Assembly (NCBI GenBank): GCA_022822365.1
Contig: JAJEBV010000008.1
Location: 1-64,000 of the forward strand
Length of the DNA stretch: 64,000 nt
Source of the DNA: Thermoanaerobaculia bacterium
Lineage (GTDB): Bacteria; Acidobacteriota; Thermoanaerobaculia; Multivoradales; Multivoraceae
Direction of reading: 5' to 3'
Shown here in pieces: positions 26,813-34,693 of this stretch. A program made the position numbers and the translations under genes. The notes under the pieces were generated by a model. The model saw only the letters and a list, made by a program, of their open reading frames with translations, was not told the origin of the DNA and did no database searches. The stretch's first letter is position 1. The number at the start of each line of letters is the position of its first letter.

Positions 26813-28969
26813 CTACAGTCCCTGCAGCAGGGCCCGTACCGTCTGGAGGTCGGCCGCGCGCCGCTCGCGCAGGCCGGGCACCGACGCCTCCCGAATGAAC
26901 CTCTCGAGCGCCGGGCGGGCGATCTCCCGCCGGCCGGAACGGGCCGCTACCGTGGCCAGGTTGAAGAGCACGTCCAGGTCGCCGGGACCGACCTCGACCG
27001 AGCTCTGCCAGGCCTCCAACGCCTCGTCGACCCGACCCTGATTGGCCAGGGACATGCCGAGGTAGTTCCAGGCGAGCGGTAACTGCGAATTGAGCGCCAG
27101 CGCTTCACGGGCCTCGATCTCGGAAGCCGGCCAGTCGCCGGCGTGAAGCGCCGCCAGCGCCAGGTTCTGCCGCGCCACCGGATTCCGCCCGTCGATCTCG
27201 AGCGACCGCTCCAGGACCTCACGGGCGCGGACCGTCATTCCGGCCTCGGCGAGAACGAGCCCGAACACGTTCAGCGCCTCGGGATCGCCGGAGTCCGCGT
27301 AGCGCTCCATCAGCCGGACCGCGTCCGCCGCCCGGCCGACCTCGGACAGCGTCAGCGCCAGTTGACGGTGCAGCGAAGCCGACACGAGCCGGCGCCGCTC
27401 GGCGTCGATCATGACGCCCAGCGCTTCCTCCACCTTGCCCTGTTCGAGCAGCGCCTGGGCCAGGATCCTGTAGCCGAGGCCCATTTCGGGCCGGCGCTCG
27501 ATCACCCCGCGGGCCAGGCCCTCCGCCTCCCCATGGCGTCCTGCCTGGAACGCCTCCGACCAGGCCTGGATCGCCTGGTCGACATCCACCAGCCGCTTCG
27601 GGTCGTCCTCCGGACCGTAGCTCTCGGGGAGGGTCGCGCCGCCGGAAGAACCGAGATAGCCAAGGCTCTCGAGAGCGCGCCGCTCCTCCTCGCTCACCGC
27701 GCCGACCGCCGGCGGCCACTCTGACTCCTCCGGCAACAGGGCCGCGAGCCGCGACGCGACGTCGGACTCGGCGCCGTGCAGGTTCCTCGCCTCGGCAGGA
27801 TCGGCGTTCAGGTCGTAGAGCTCGGCCTCCGGCAGCGAAACGTACTTCAGGAGCCGGCGGTCGCCCTCGCCGGCCGCCTCCGGGGCCTCGGCGATCACGC
27901 CGCGGAGAGGCGCCCACCCGCGCTGAAGGTTCGCCTGCAACGCCTCGAAGTAGGTGGACCGGCCGTCCGCGGGCGCGGTCCACAGGCTGCGCCCAGTCAT
28001 CTCCGGTAGCGCCTCCGCATCCACGCCCGCCGCCTCCAGCATGGTCGGCAAAACGTCGATGTGGCGCACGGCGTGGTCGTGCCGCGCCGGCGCCAGCTCC
28101 TCCGCCCACAACACGAGGGGCACCTGCAGCGTCTCGTCATAGGCGAACAGGCCGTGCGTCTCCTCGCCGTGCTCACCGAGCGCCTCGCCGTGGTCGGACG
28201 TCACGACGACCAGCACGCCGCCCCCCGAGCCCGCCGGCGCCACCTCCGCGAGCAGACGGCCGACATGGTCGTCGGCGGCCGCGACCTCGCCCAGGTAAGG
28301 CTCGCCCGGGAACCGTGAGGCGAACGGCTCCGGCGGCTCGTACGGCGCGTGGGGCTCGTAGAAGTGGGCCCACAGGAAGCGCCGTTCACCCTCGTGGCGG
28401 CGCCACCAGGCGGACGCAGCCGCCACCACTTCGCCGCCGCCGCGTTCGGCGACCGCGAAGCCAACCGTCGAGCCCTCCGGGTAGGAATCGTCGTAGAACT
28501 CGAAGCCCCGGTCGAGCCCGTAGCGCGCGTCCAGCGGGAAGGCGGCCACCACGGCGCCCGTGCGGAAACCGGCGTCCAGGAACGCCTCGGCGGCGGTCGG
28601 GACGGTCTCCGGCAGGACGAACCCGGCGTTGTCGCGCACTCCGTGCTGGTACGGCAACTGACCCGTCAGCAGGTTCGCGTGAGACGGCAGCGTCATCACG
28701 TTGTGGGCGTGGGCGCGCTCGAACACCCAACCTTCCGCCGCCAGCCGGTCGAGGTGCGGAGTCGGCGCGGCCGCGTTGCCTCCGAAACCCGTCGCGTCGG
28801 CCCGCAGGGTGTCGATCGTGATCAGAACGACGTCCCGAGCGAAACCCGCAGCAGGCGCCGACGGCCAGGAAGCCGTCTCGCGGACCGCCTCCGGCGAACT
28901 CTCATCGGCAGCCGGTTCGCACGCCGCGACCGCGAGCGCGGCCAGCAGCAGGGCCCGGAACCGTCTCAG
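26813..28969 (-). CDS. Sulfatase-like alkaline-phosphatase-superfamily lipoprotein with C-terminal TPRs, copy 1
   Basis: A 718-residue predicted lipoprotein: RRFRALLLAALAVAAC gives a textbook lipobox. The N-terminal half is a sulfatase/phosphoesterase fold with metal motifs ITIDTLRAD and TSDHGEALGEHGEETHG. The nucleophile segment reads MTLPSHANLLTG, with Thr93 where sulfatases have the formylglycine Cys/Ser of CxPSR; a Thr nucleophile is normal for phosphodiesterase members of the superfamily, so true sulfatase activity is doubtful. The C-terminal part (about 450-715) is TPR repeats. No ATG, GTG or TTG suits; CTG at 28969 overlaps the upstream stop (CTGA) and yields the perfect lipoprotein signal. 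Paralogue of the gene at 43662. Confidence 0.88.
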   Translation of the reverse strand: MRRFRALLLAALAVAACEPAADESSPEAVRETASWPSAPAAGFARDVVLITIDTLRADATGFGGNAAAPTPHLDRLAAEGWVFERAHAHNVMTLPSHANLLTGQLPYQHGVRDNAGFVLPETVPTAAEAFLDAGFRTGAVVAAFPLDARYGLDRGFEFYDDSYPEGSTVGFAVAERGGGEVVAAASAWWRRHEGERRFLWAHFYEPHAPYEPPEPFASRFPGEPYLGEVAAADDHVGRLLAEVAPAGSGGGVLVVVTSDHGEALGEHGEETHGLFAYDETLQVPLVLWAEELAPARHDHAVRHIDVLPTMLEAAGVDAEALPEMTGRSLWTAPADGRSTYFEALQANLQRGWAPLRGVIAEAPEAAGEGDRRLLKYVSLPEAELYDLNADPAEARNLHGAESDVASRLAALLPEESEWPPAVGAVSEEERRALESLGYLGSSGGATLPESYGPEDDPKRLVDVDQAIQAWSEAFQAGRHGEAEGLARGVIERRPEMGLGYRILAQALLEQGKVEEALGVMIDAERRRLVSASLHRQLALTLSEVGRAADAVRLMERYADSGDPEALNVFGLVLAEAGMTVRAREVLERSLEIDGRNPVARQNLALAALHAGDWPASEIEAREALALNSQLPLAWNYLGMSLANQGRVDEALEAWQSSVEVGPGDLDVLFNLATVAARSGRREIARPALERFIREASVPGLRERRAADLQTVRALLQGL

Positions 28970-29934
28970 AGCGATTCCAGGTACTCCGCGAACTGCTTCG
29001 CCTCCTCGGCTCTTTCGCCGTCCGGCGCGAGTTCGAGCAGCTTGCGAAAGTCCGCGGCGGCAGCCTCGTTCTGGCTCGCCGCCATTCTGGCCAGGCCGCG
29101 GTAGTAGTAGGCGTCGGCCCACTCGGGCTCCCCTTCGATCGCCGCGGTCAGCTTCTCGACCGCACCTTCGAAGTCGTTCTGGTTGTAGAGATCGACGCCC
29201 TCATGCAGGAGAGTCTCCGGGTCGGCCCGCAGGTCCTCCGGCAGCCGCGCCAGGTACTGCTGCGCCTCCTCGGATCGGCCGAGAGCGGTCAGCCGGCGGC
29301 TGATCAGCCGAAGCGCCTCCACGTTCTCCGGCGCCAGGACAAGCGCCTTCTCCAGGTTCTCGATCGCCTCGTCGTCACGCTCCAGGCGCACATGACTCTG
29401 CGCGATGATCACCAGAACCGAGGCCTTCGCCCCGTCCGGCAACGACGGCAGGGCCTCGCTGAAGACCGCGATCGCGCCCTCGAAGTCCTCGACGGCGAGC
29501 AGGCCGTTGCCCTGTTCCAGGAGCGCTCGGGCCGCCTGGGAAGCGGGGTCGTCGGTCAGGGCGGCCGCCCCGGCCGCCCCGGCTTCCGCCGGCTCCAGCT
29601 CGGTCTTCAGCACTGGACGATCTCCGCCGGTGGCGTACTCGTTGAGCGAAACCGCGTGCTCCGTCGGAACGAAACCAGCCTTGGAAACCAGCACGACCCA
29701 CTCGCCGCTCCTGAGGCCGGCCCGTACCCAACGTCCGCGGCGGTTCGTCGCGACCTCCTCCGGACCGGCGCCGTCCAGGGTCAGTTTGACGCTCGCGCCT
29801 TCGATGGCGTTGCCCTCGGAGTCCTCGACCGTGCCGCTGAGGCGCCCCCCGCCCCCCCAGCCCAGAGCGAACAGGAGAGTTGCCAGCAGGAGTCCCGCAA
29901 TGCCCACCGCGGCAATCCGGATGCGATAGCTCAT
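28966..29934 (-). CDS. Membrane-anchored protein with carboxypeptidase-regulatory-like domain and TPRs
   Basis: A 322-residue protein with an N-terminal membrane anchor or uncleaved signal (about 7-26). A carboxypeptidase-regulatory-like (Ig-fold) domain follows at about 31-110 (LSGTVEDSEGNAIEGASV ... GEWVVLVSKAGF). TPR repeats fill about 130-322 (ALLEQGNGLLAVEDFEGAI, AIENLEKALVLAPENVEAL, YYYRGLARMAASQNEAAA). Likely an envelope scaffold; partner unknown. It is the first gene of a two-gene operon: its TGA stop shares bases with the CTG start of the sulfatase-like gene. Located downstream of the TonB receptor but separated by a rho-independent terminator. Confidence 0.87.
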   Translation of the reverse strand: MSYRIRIAAVGIAGLLLATLLFALGWGGGGRLSGTVEDSEGNAIEGASVKLTLDGAGPEEVATNRRGRWVRAGLRSGEWVVLVSKAGFVPTEHAVSLNEYATGGDRPVLKTELEPAEAGAAGAAALTDDPASQAARALLEQGNGLLAVEDFEGAIAVFSEALPSLPDGAKASVLVIIAQSHVRLERDDEAIENLEKALVLAPENVEALRLISRRLTALGRSEEAQQYLARLPEDLRADPETLLHEGVDLYNQNDFEGAVEKLTAAIEGEPEWADAYYYRGLARMAASQNEAAAADFRKLLELAPDGERAEEAKQFAEYLESL

Positions 29935-30002
29935 CAGTTCCCCCCAACGTGCCGAAAAACGCTGATCCCGCAGCGATGCTACTAGACCCGCCCCAAAGGA
30001 AA

Positions 30003-30036
30003 ACCGCCGCCCCCGGGCAGGCCCGGAGGCGGCGGT
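30003..30036 (-). terminator. Rho-independent terminator after the TonB receptor gene
   Basis: Read on the minus strand, a 9-bp perfect stem (ACCGCCGCC with GGCGGCGGT) encloses a loop that itself contains CCGGGC/GCCCGG, and is followed by TTTTCC. It lies about 70 nt past the receptor stop codon at 30107 and before the next minus-strand gene. Confidence 0.8.
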
Positions 30037-30106
30037 CGTTCAAAGCAGAAGGCCAAGGCCGGAGGCGAAAGGCGCTAGCCGTTCCGCCCCCGACTGCCTT
30101 GCCCGC

Positions 30107-32974
30107 CTAGCGCCAGTTCAGGCGAACGCCGAGGCGGTAAATCCGCGGAGCGATGTTGTCCGCGAGGTTACCCGCGCTCGAAACCCCAACCCGGTCGTTG
30201 TAGGACAGCCCGGTGCCCTGGTTCGTCAGGTTGAAGATGTCGATACCGAAGGTCAGGTTGACCGGACCGGACAGCGAGAATTCCTTCTCGACCCGGAAGT
30301 CGATCACCTGAACGTCATCGAGCCGAAGGGCGTCGAAGTCCGGAATCAGATTCACGTTGGCACTGCCCGTGGCGAGGGCCACGTTGCGGTAGTACGCGAG
30401 CGGACTGCCCTCGCGGCCCGTCACGTTGGCCGAGACATTGAAGCCCCAGCCGCGGTCCGGCGCCACCTGGTACATCCCGTTCAGGTTGTACGTCCAGGAC
30501 GACTGCAGGTAGCGCTGGCCCTTGCCGGAGCCGCTGGAAGCCGTCATGTAGAGCTGGCCGTCCACGTTGCCGCCGCCCCGGCCGTCGGTGCGGGAGGCGC
30601 GGTTGTAGTGCGAGTTCGGCACGTTCCACTCGGCCTCGCCGACCTGGATGAAGCCGCGGGCCATCCAGCGATTGGCGAGCCGCTTCGTCATCGTCACGCT
30701 GTAGCCGAGGTAGTCGCGGGAACGTACGCCGTTCGTCAGGTGACTCCCGACATGGGGTCGAACACCGTCGGCCCAGTCGTAGTAGCCGGCGCGGTAGCTG
30801 CCGGCGCCGCGAGGAAGCGACCCGGTGATAGTGCCAGCCATCTGGAAGTCGCTACCCTGGACCAGGCGGCGGTTGCCGTCGGCGTCAGTGACGTAGGACC
30901 AGGCCTCGGTCAGATCGTCGACGGATCGAGCCGTGACCTGGAAGCCGACGACGAGTTCCGGAAGGAAGGAATGCTCGACGCCCGCGAGGATCTCGGTGAC
31001 CGAGGGCGTCTTGAGGCCGGAATCCACCGAGTTCCACACCCTGATCGGATCGTCGGGATCGACGTTCGTGAAGATCAGGTCGCCCGTCACCGAGTCGGCC
31101 AGAGCATACGAGTAGCCGAGCGGCGACAGGCGGGTCACGCTGTTCGTTGGCAACTGATTGGCGAACTGCGAATAGCTTGCCCGCACCAACGTGTCGCGCT
31201 CCTCACCGAGGGCATAGGTGAAGCCCAGCCGGGGGAAGATGGAGTCCCAGTTGAAGCCCGCGGTGCCGCCCGGATAGGTGACGCCCGGAATCAGATCGGG
31301 GCGGGTCGGATGCGCCGGCAGATCGTACTGGCCGTTCTCGCCGGTCTGATCGTCGTAGCGGAGGCCCGCGTTGATCGTCATCTGACCGAGCGAGATCGTG
31401 TCCTGGACCCACAGCCCGGTGTACTCGGCAGTGAGCTCCCCGACATCGTCACGCGTGTAGTACGTCCATTCCCGATCGAGCCGGTGCCAGGTCTGGCGGG
31501 GGCCCCAACGGAAAACGGACGCGTTCTCGTAGGTGCGGTACCGGCCTCCGAACCGAAGCTCGTGCGTGGCGCTGGCGCCGCTGGTGAAGAAGTACGTGCC
31601 GTCCACCTTGTACAGGTCGTTCGGCGACGACGTGCCGCCGGACAGGTAGTTCATGGCCCAGATGCCATCGTTCCGCTGCGGGTCCGGAGCATCCGGGTGG
31701 AGACCGTTCTGGTCGGACCGGTTGCTGAGGGCGAACAGGCCGAAGCCGAAGTCGCCATGCATGTAGGTGCCGGTGAAGAACAGGTTCGCCGAAGCCACGT
31801 GCTGATCCTCGAGGCGGTACTGCGCCGAGGGGCCGCGCTGGTTCCAGGTCGTCGCCGGCGGCCGGGTGGTGCCGGCGCCGCGCCCGAACTTCAGCTTGTC
31901 GCCGTTGTTGTAGGAGCCGACGATCGAGTTGGAGTCGTTGATCTGGCCGTTCGCCTTGATCACCGTGTTCTCCAGCAGGGTGTCGTCCGCCTGCCCGGAA
32001 GCCGCGTTCTGGCCGATGTCGTTCTGGCCCCAGCTTCCCCAGAACCAGAGGCGGTCCTGGATCGCCGCGCCGCCGGCCTCGAAGCCGAAGTCCTCGATCT
32101 TGCGGACGCGGGCGCCGGCCAGCGAAGTCTGGCCGTTCGACTTGTAGAGCTCGCCGTCGATGTTCGGCTGCGACCCCTTCAGGGCGCCGCCGAAGTAACC
32201 GCTGCCCGCCGTGTTGTAGAAGCGCGCCGAGCCGCGGAACTCGTTGGTGCCCCGCTTGGTGACCAGGTTGACCTGGACGCCGGAACTGTTCTTCGTCACG
32301 TCGGTGCCGCCGGTCGTGAAGGACATCTCGGCGAACTGATCGAAGTCGTAGTAGGTCGGCGAAGCGCCCGTGGCGCGCATGTCCGTGATCTCGGAACCGT
32401 CCATCTGGAAGTCGTTCTGAGATGAGGCCACGCCCGCGGCGCGGAAGTTGGCCTGCTGGCCGGACTCGTTACCGCCGACGTTGACCCGGTCGACGATGAC
32501 GCCCGGGGTCTGCGAGAGAATCGCCCAGGGGTCGCGCGCAGTCGGGATCTTCTCAAGCTCGACCTGGCTGACGTTCGTGCCAGCCGTAATCTGCCGCTCG
32601 TCGAGGAGCGGACTCTCGGAGGTGACGGTGATCGTCTCCTCGAGCGCCGCCGTCAGGGTCAGCGGCAAGCTCGTGTTCTGGCCCAGCCGGATAGCGACGT
32701 CCGGGTACTCCAGGCCGCCGAAGCCGTCGAGCTCCGCCTTGACCGTGTAGCCGCCGGGGTCGAGACCCAGGAACCGGAACCCGCCCGTGGCGTCCGTGAA
32801 CTGCGTGCGGTCCGCGCCGATGCCGGCTACCGTGACGCTCACGCCCGGCAACGGAGCGCCGGACTCGTCGGTCACGGTGCCGTACAGATTGCCCGTCGCG
32901 GACTGCCCGAAGGCCGTCCCCCCGACGAGCAGACAAAGGATGACGCCGAACGTCGAAACGGTGCGTCTGCTCAT
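30107..32974 (-). CDS. Oar-like TonB-dependent receptor with carboxypeptidase-regulatory domain
   Basis: A 955-residue outer-membrane protein. The start is ATG 32974, with GGAGGGAG upstream; in-frame TTG codons at 32983 and 32995 are possible alternatives. After the signal peptide (about 1-24, ending TAFGQS), a carboxypeptidase-regulatory-like domain (GNLYGTVTDESGAPLPGVSV, about 27-110) precedes a plug domain containing TARDPWAILSQTPGV and QMDGSEITDM, then a long beta-barrel rich in alternating aromatic strands and ending in LGVRLNWR, with a C-terminal residue pattern typical of outer-membrane barrels. This architecture matches Oar/Cna-B TonB receptors expanded in Acidobacteriota. Ligand unknown. 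It is a single-gene unit with its own terminator and a 523-bp upstream region. Confidence 0.93.
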   Translation of the reverse strand: MSRRTVSTFGVILCLLVGGTAFGQSATGNLYGTVTDESGAPLPGVSVTVAGIGADRTQFTDATGGFRFLGLDPGGYTVKAELDGFGGLEYPDVAIRLGQNTSLPLTLTAALEETITVTSESPLLDERQITAGTNVSQVELEKIPTARDPWAILSQTPGVIVDRVNVGGNESGQQANFRAAGVASSQNDFQMDGSEITDMRATGASPTYYDFDQFAEMSFTTGGTDVTKNSSGVQVNLVTKRGTNEFRGSARFYNTAGSGYFGGALKGSQPNIDGELYKSNGQTSLAGARVRKIEDFGFEAGGAAIQDRLWFWGSWGQNDIGQNAASGQADDTLLENTVIKANGQINDSNSIVGSYNNGDKLKFGRGAGTTRPPATTWNQRGPSAQYRLEDQHVASANLFFTGTYMHGDFGFGLFALSNRSDQNGLHPDAPDPQRNDGIWAMNYLSGGTSSPNDLYKVDGTYFFTSGASATHELRFGGRYRTYENASVFRWGPRQTWHRLDREWTYYTRDDVGELTAEYTGLWVQDTISLGQMTINAGLRYDDQTGENGQYDLPAHPTRPDLIPGVTYPGGTAGFNWDSIFPRLGFTYALGEERDTLVRASYSQFANQLPTNSVTRLSPLGYSYALADSVTGDLIFTNVDPDDPIRVWNSVDSGLKTPSVTEILAGVEHSFLPELVVGFQVTARSVDDLTEAWSYVTDADGNRRLVQGSDFQMAGTITGSLPRGAGSYRAGYYDWADGVRPHVGSHLTNGVRSRDYLGYSVTMTKRLANRWMARGFIQVGEAEWNVPNSHYNRASRTDGRGGGNVDGQLYMTASSGSGKGQRYLQSSWTYNLNGMYQVAPDRGWGFNVSANVTGREGSPLAYYRNVALATGSANVNLIPDFDALRLDDVQVIDFRVEKEFSLSGPVNLTFGIDIFNLTNQGTGLSYNDRVGVSSAGNLADNIAPRIYRLGVRLNWR

Positions 32975-33497
32975 AACGTTCAATACTCCCTCCAAGGTGA
33001 GTTGTACGGAGAGGTTGGGCGCCCTAGCTTGACGCTGTACTGCCCTCCGCAGTTTGGAACGAGCCGAATCGGCTCACCAATCGTGACAAGCCTACCGCAA
33101 GGCACGTGCCAGAACGGCCGGAGGCCGGGCACCCGCCGCGGTACGCGAAAACCCGCATCCCTGAACGGCTTGGAGGCAGGCGGAAGCCAAGCGACGCCAA
33201 ATTGGCGCTACCACCGTCGCATGCGCATCCAGAAAAACGGTTCACGTCCATTCTCTTGAATAACCCGCCAGGTCCCGCTGACTCGCTGCTTACGTACGTG
33301 TCGGCCTTTGGGCCGCTATCTGACCGCTGTCCGCCGGTACCGTCCAACGAGGAACCGGGCTGAGGCGCGCTAGATTCGACATCGCACTTGACGGTGAACC
33401 AGCATCCACCGCCGATGCGGCGTGACGCGTGCCTGACCCGGACTAACCTGTCGAGTGCGGGAATCGTATAGCAGACGAACGTAGTTGTCCATATGCC
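32975..33497. other. 523-bp intergenic region between divergent genes
   Basis: The only long gene-free stretch in the window. It separates the divergent TonB receptor and TPR-lipoprotein genes, so it should hold both promoters. A perfect 7-bp inverted repeat with one-base centre is at 33061-33075, and TATAGC near 33468 is a possible -10 for the plus-strand gene. No ORF here has a convincing start or protein character, and no tRNA- or ncRNA-like fold was recognised by eye. Confidence 0.6.
33061..33075. promoter_or_regulatory. Inverted repeat, possible operator upstream of TonB receptor
   Basis: GAGCCGA-A-TCGGCTC is a perfect 7-bp inverted repeat around a single base, about 87 bp upstream of the receptor start. 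The size and symmetry suit a dimeric regulator, but no second copy was noticed in the window. Confidence 0.3.
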
Positions 33498-34646
33498 ATG
33501 AAGTCCGTCGCCACAACAGCCGCCCCGATCCGGTCGCGCCTGCTCTCCTCCCTGGCGTTCGTCCTCGGCGCGTCCGTCGCGTCCTGCACGGCGTACGTGC
33601 CCTTCGACGGCTCCCAGCCGCTGGCAGCCGAGTTCGAGCGGCGCCTCGGCGGCGGCTGGCGGGAACAGGTCGTCGTGCCGTTCGCCGTCACCGATGAGCT
33701 GCGTACCGTCATCGACGAGCGCGTGAGTCCCGCCGGCAGCGAGACCCGGCGCCGCGACGAAGTCCTCGACTTCATCTTCGGCTGGCTGGACCTGGAGTAC
33801 GAGCTCACGCCCACCCGCACCGCGGCAGAGACCTTCAGCAGCGCCAGGGGCAACTGCCTCTCTTTCACCAACCTGTTCGTGGCGGCGGGACGCGAACGGC
33901 GCCTGAACCCCTTCTTCGTCGAGGTCGAGGACTACCAGCGCTGGAACTACCACAACGGCGTCGTCGTCAGCCGCGGCCATATCGTCGCCGGCATGTACGT
34001 CGACGGCAACATGGCCACCTACGACTTCCTGCCCTACCGTCCGAAGTCCTACCGCAGCTTCCAGCCGATCAGCGACCTGGCGGCGGCAGGCCACTACTAC
34101 AACAACCTCGGCGCCGAGGCGCTGATGGCGGACGACCTGGAGACCGCCAAACGCTGGCTCGGCATCGCGGTCCGGCTGGCGCCCGACTTCGACAAGGCGA
34201 TCAACAACCACGGCCTGGTGCTGCTGCGAACCGGAAGAACCGGCGACGCCGTGGCGGCCTACGAACAGGGCCTGGAACTTCATCCCGAGAACGTCCCCCT
34301 GCTGACGAACCTGGTCCGCGCCTACCAGATCCAGGGCCGCCACGACCGCGCGGCCGAACTGCTCGACACGCTGGAAGCAATGAACCGGGCGAGCCCGTTC
34401 TTCTACGTCTACCGCGGCGACGCGGCGCTCGCCGCCGGCGATGCGGCGACCGCGCTCGACTACATGCGGCGGGCGCTGGCGGCTGATTCCGAGCTGCCCG
34501 AAGTCCACGTCGGCCTGGCGCGCGTTTACCTGGCGACCGGTCAGATGCGCGAGGCGAAGCACCACGTCGAGCGCGCGCTGCGCCTGGACGCGACGCACGA
34601 GGAAGCGCGGAAGTACGCCGCGATGATAGAGCGGGGACCGCAGTAA
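33498..34646 (+). CDS. Transglutaminase-like lipoprotein with TPR repeats
   Basis: A 382-residue predicted lipoprotein with lipobox LGASVASC (lipidated Cys30). The N-terminal domain resembles the transglutaminase/cysteine-protease superfamily: C120 in ARGNCLSFTNLF, H161 in SRGHIVAGMY and D176 in ATYDFLPY are spaced as a Cys-His-Asp triad. TPR repeats occupy about 185-375 (NNLGAEALMADDLETAKRWL, INNHGLVLLRTGRTGDAV, HVGLARVYLATGQMREAKHH). It may process or crosslink envelope proteins or peptidoglycan; no substrate can be named. It is followed 47 nt later by the first VWFA gene on the same strand. Divergent from the TonB receptor. Confidence 0.82.
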   Translation: MKSVATTAAPIRSRLLSSLAFVLGASVASCTAYVPFDGSQPLAAEFERRLGGGWREQVVVPFAVTDELRTVIDERVSPAGSETRRRDEVLDFIFGWLDLEYELTPTRTAAETFSSARGNCLSFTNLFVAAGRERRLNPFFVEVEDYQRWNYHNGVVVSRGHIVAGMYVDGNMATYDFLPYRPKSYRSFQPISDLAAAGHYYNNLGAEALMADDLETAKRWLGIAVRLAPDFDKAINNHGLVLLRTGRTGDAVAAYEQGLELHPENVPLLTNLVRAYQIQGRHDRAAELLDTLEAMNRASPFFYVYRGDAALAAGDAATALDYMRRALAADSELPEVHVGLARVYLATGQMREAKHHVERALRLDATHEEARKYAAMIERGPQ

Positions 34647-34693
34647 CGGGCGCCGGCCAGGGACCGGAAGGGGTGCTAGCCTTGAACTCGCTC

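Noticed and set aside
32975..33497. Search for a tRNA, ncRNA or small gene in the long intergenic region
   Set aside because: No cloverleaf, riboswitch-like core or convincing ORF was seen by eye.
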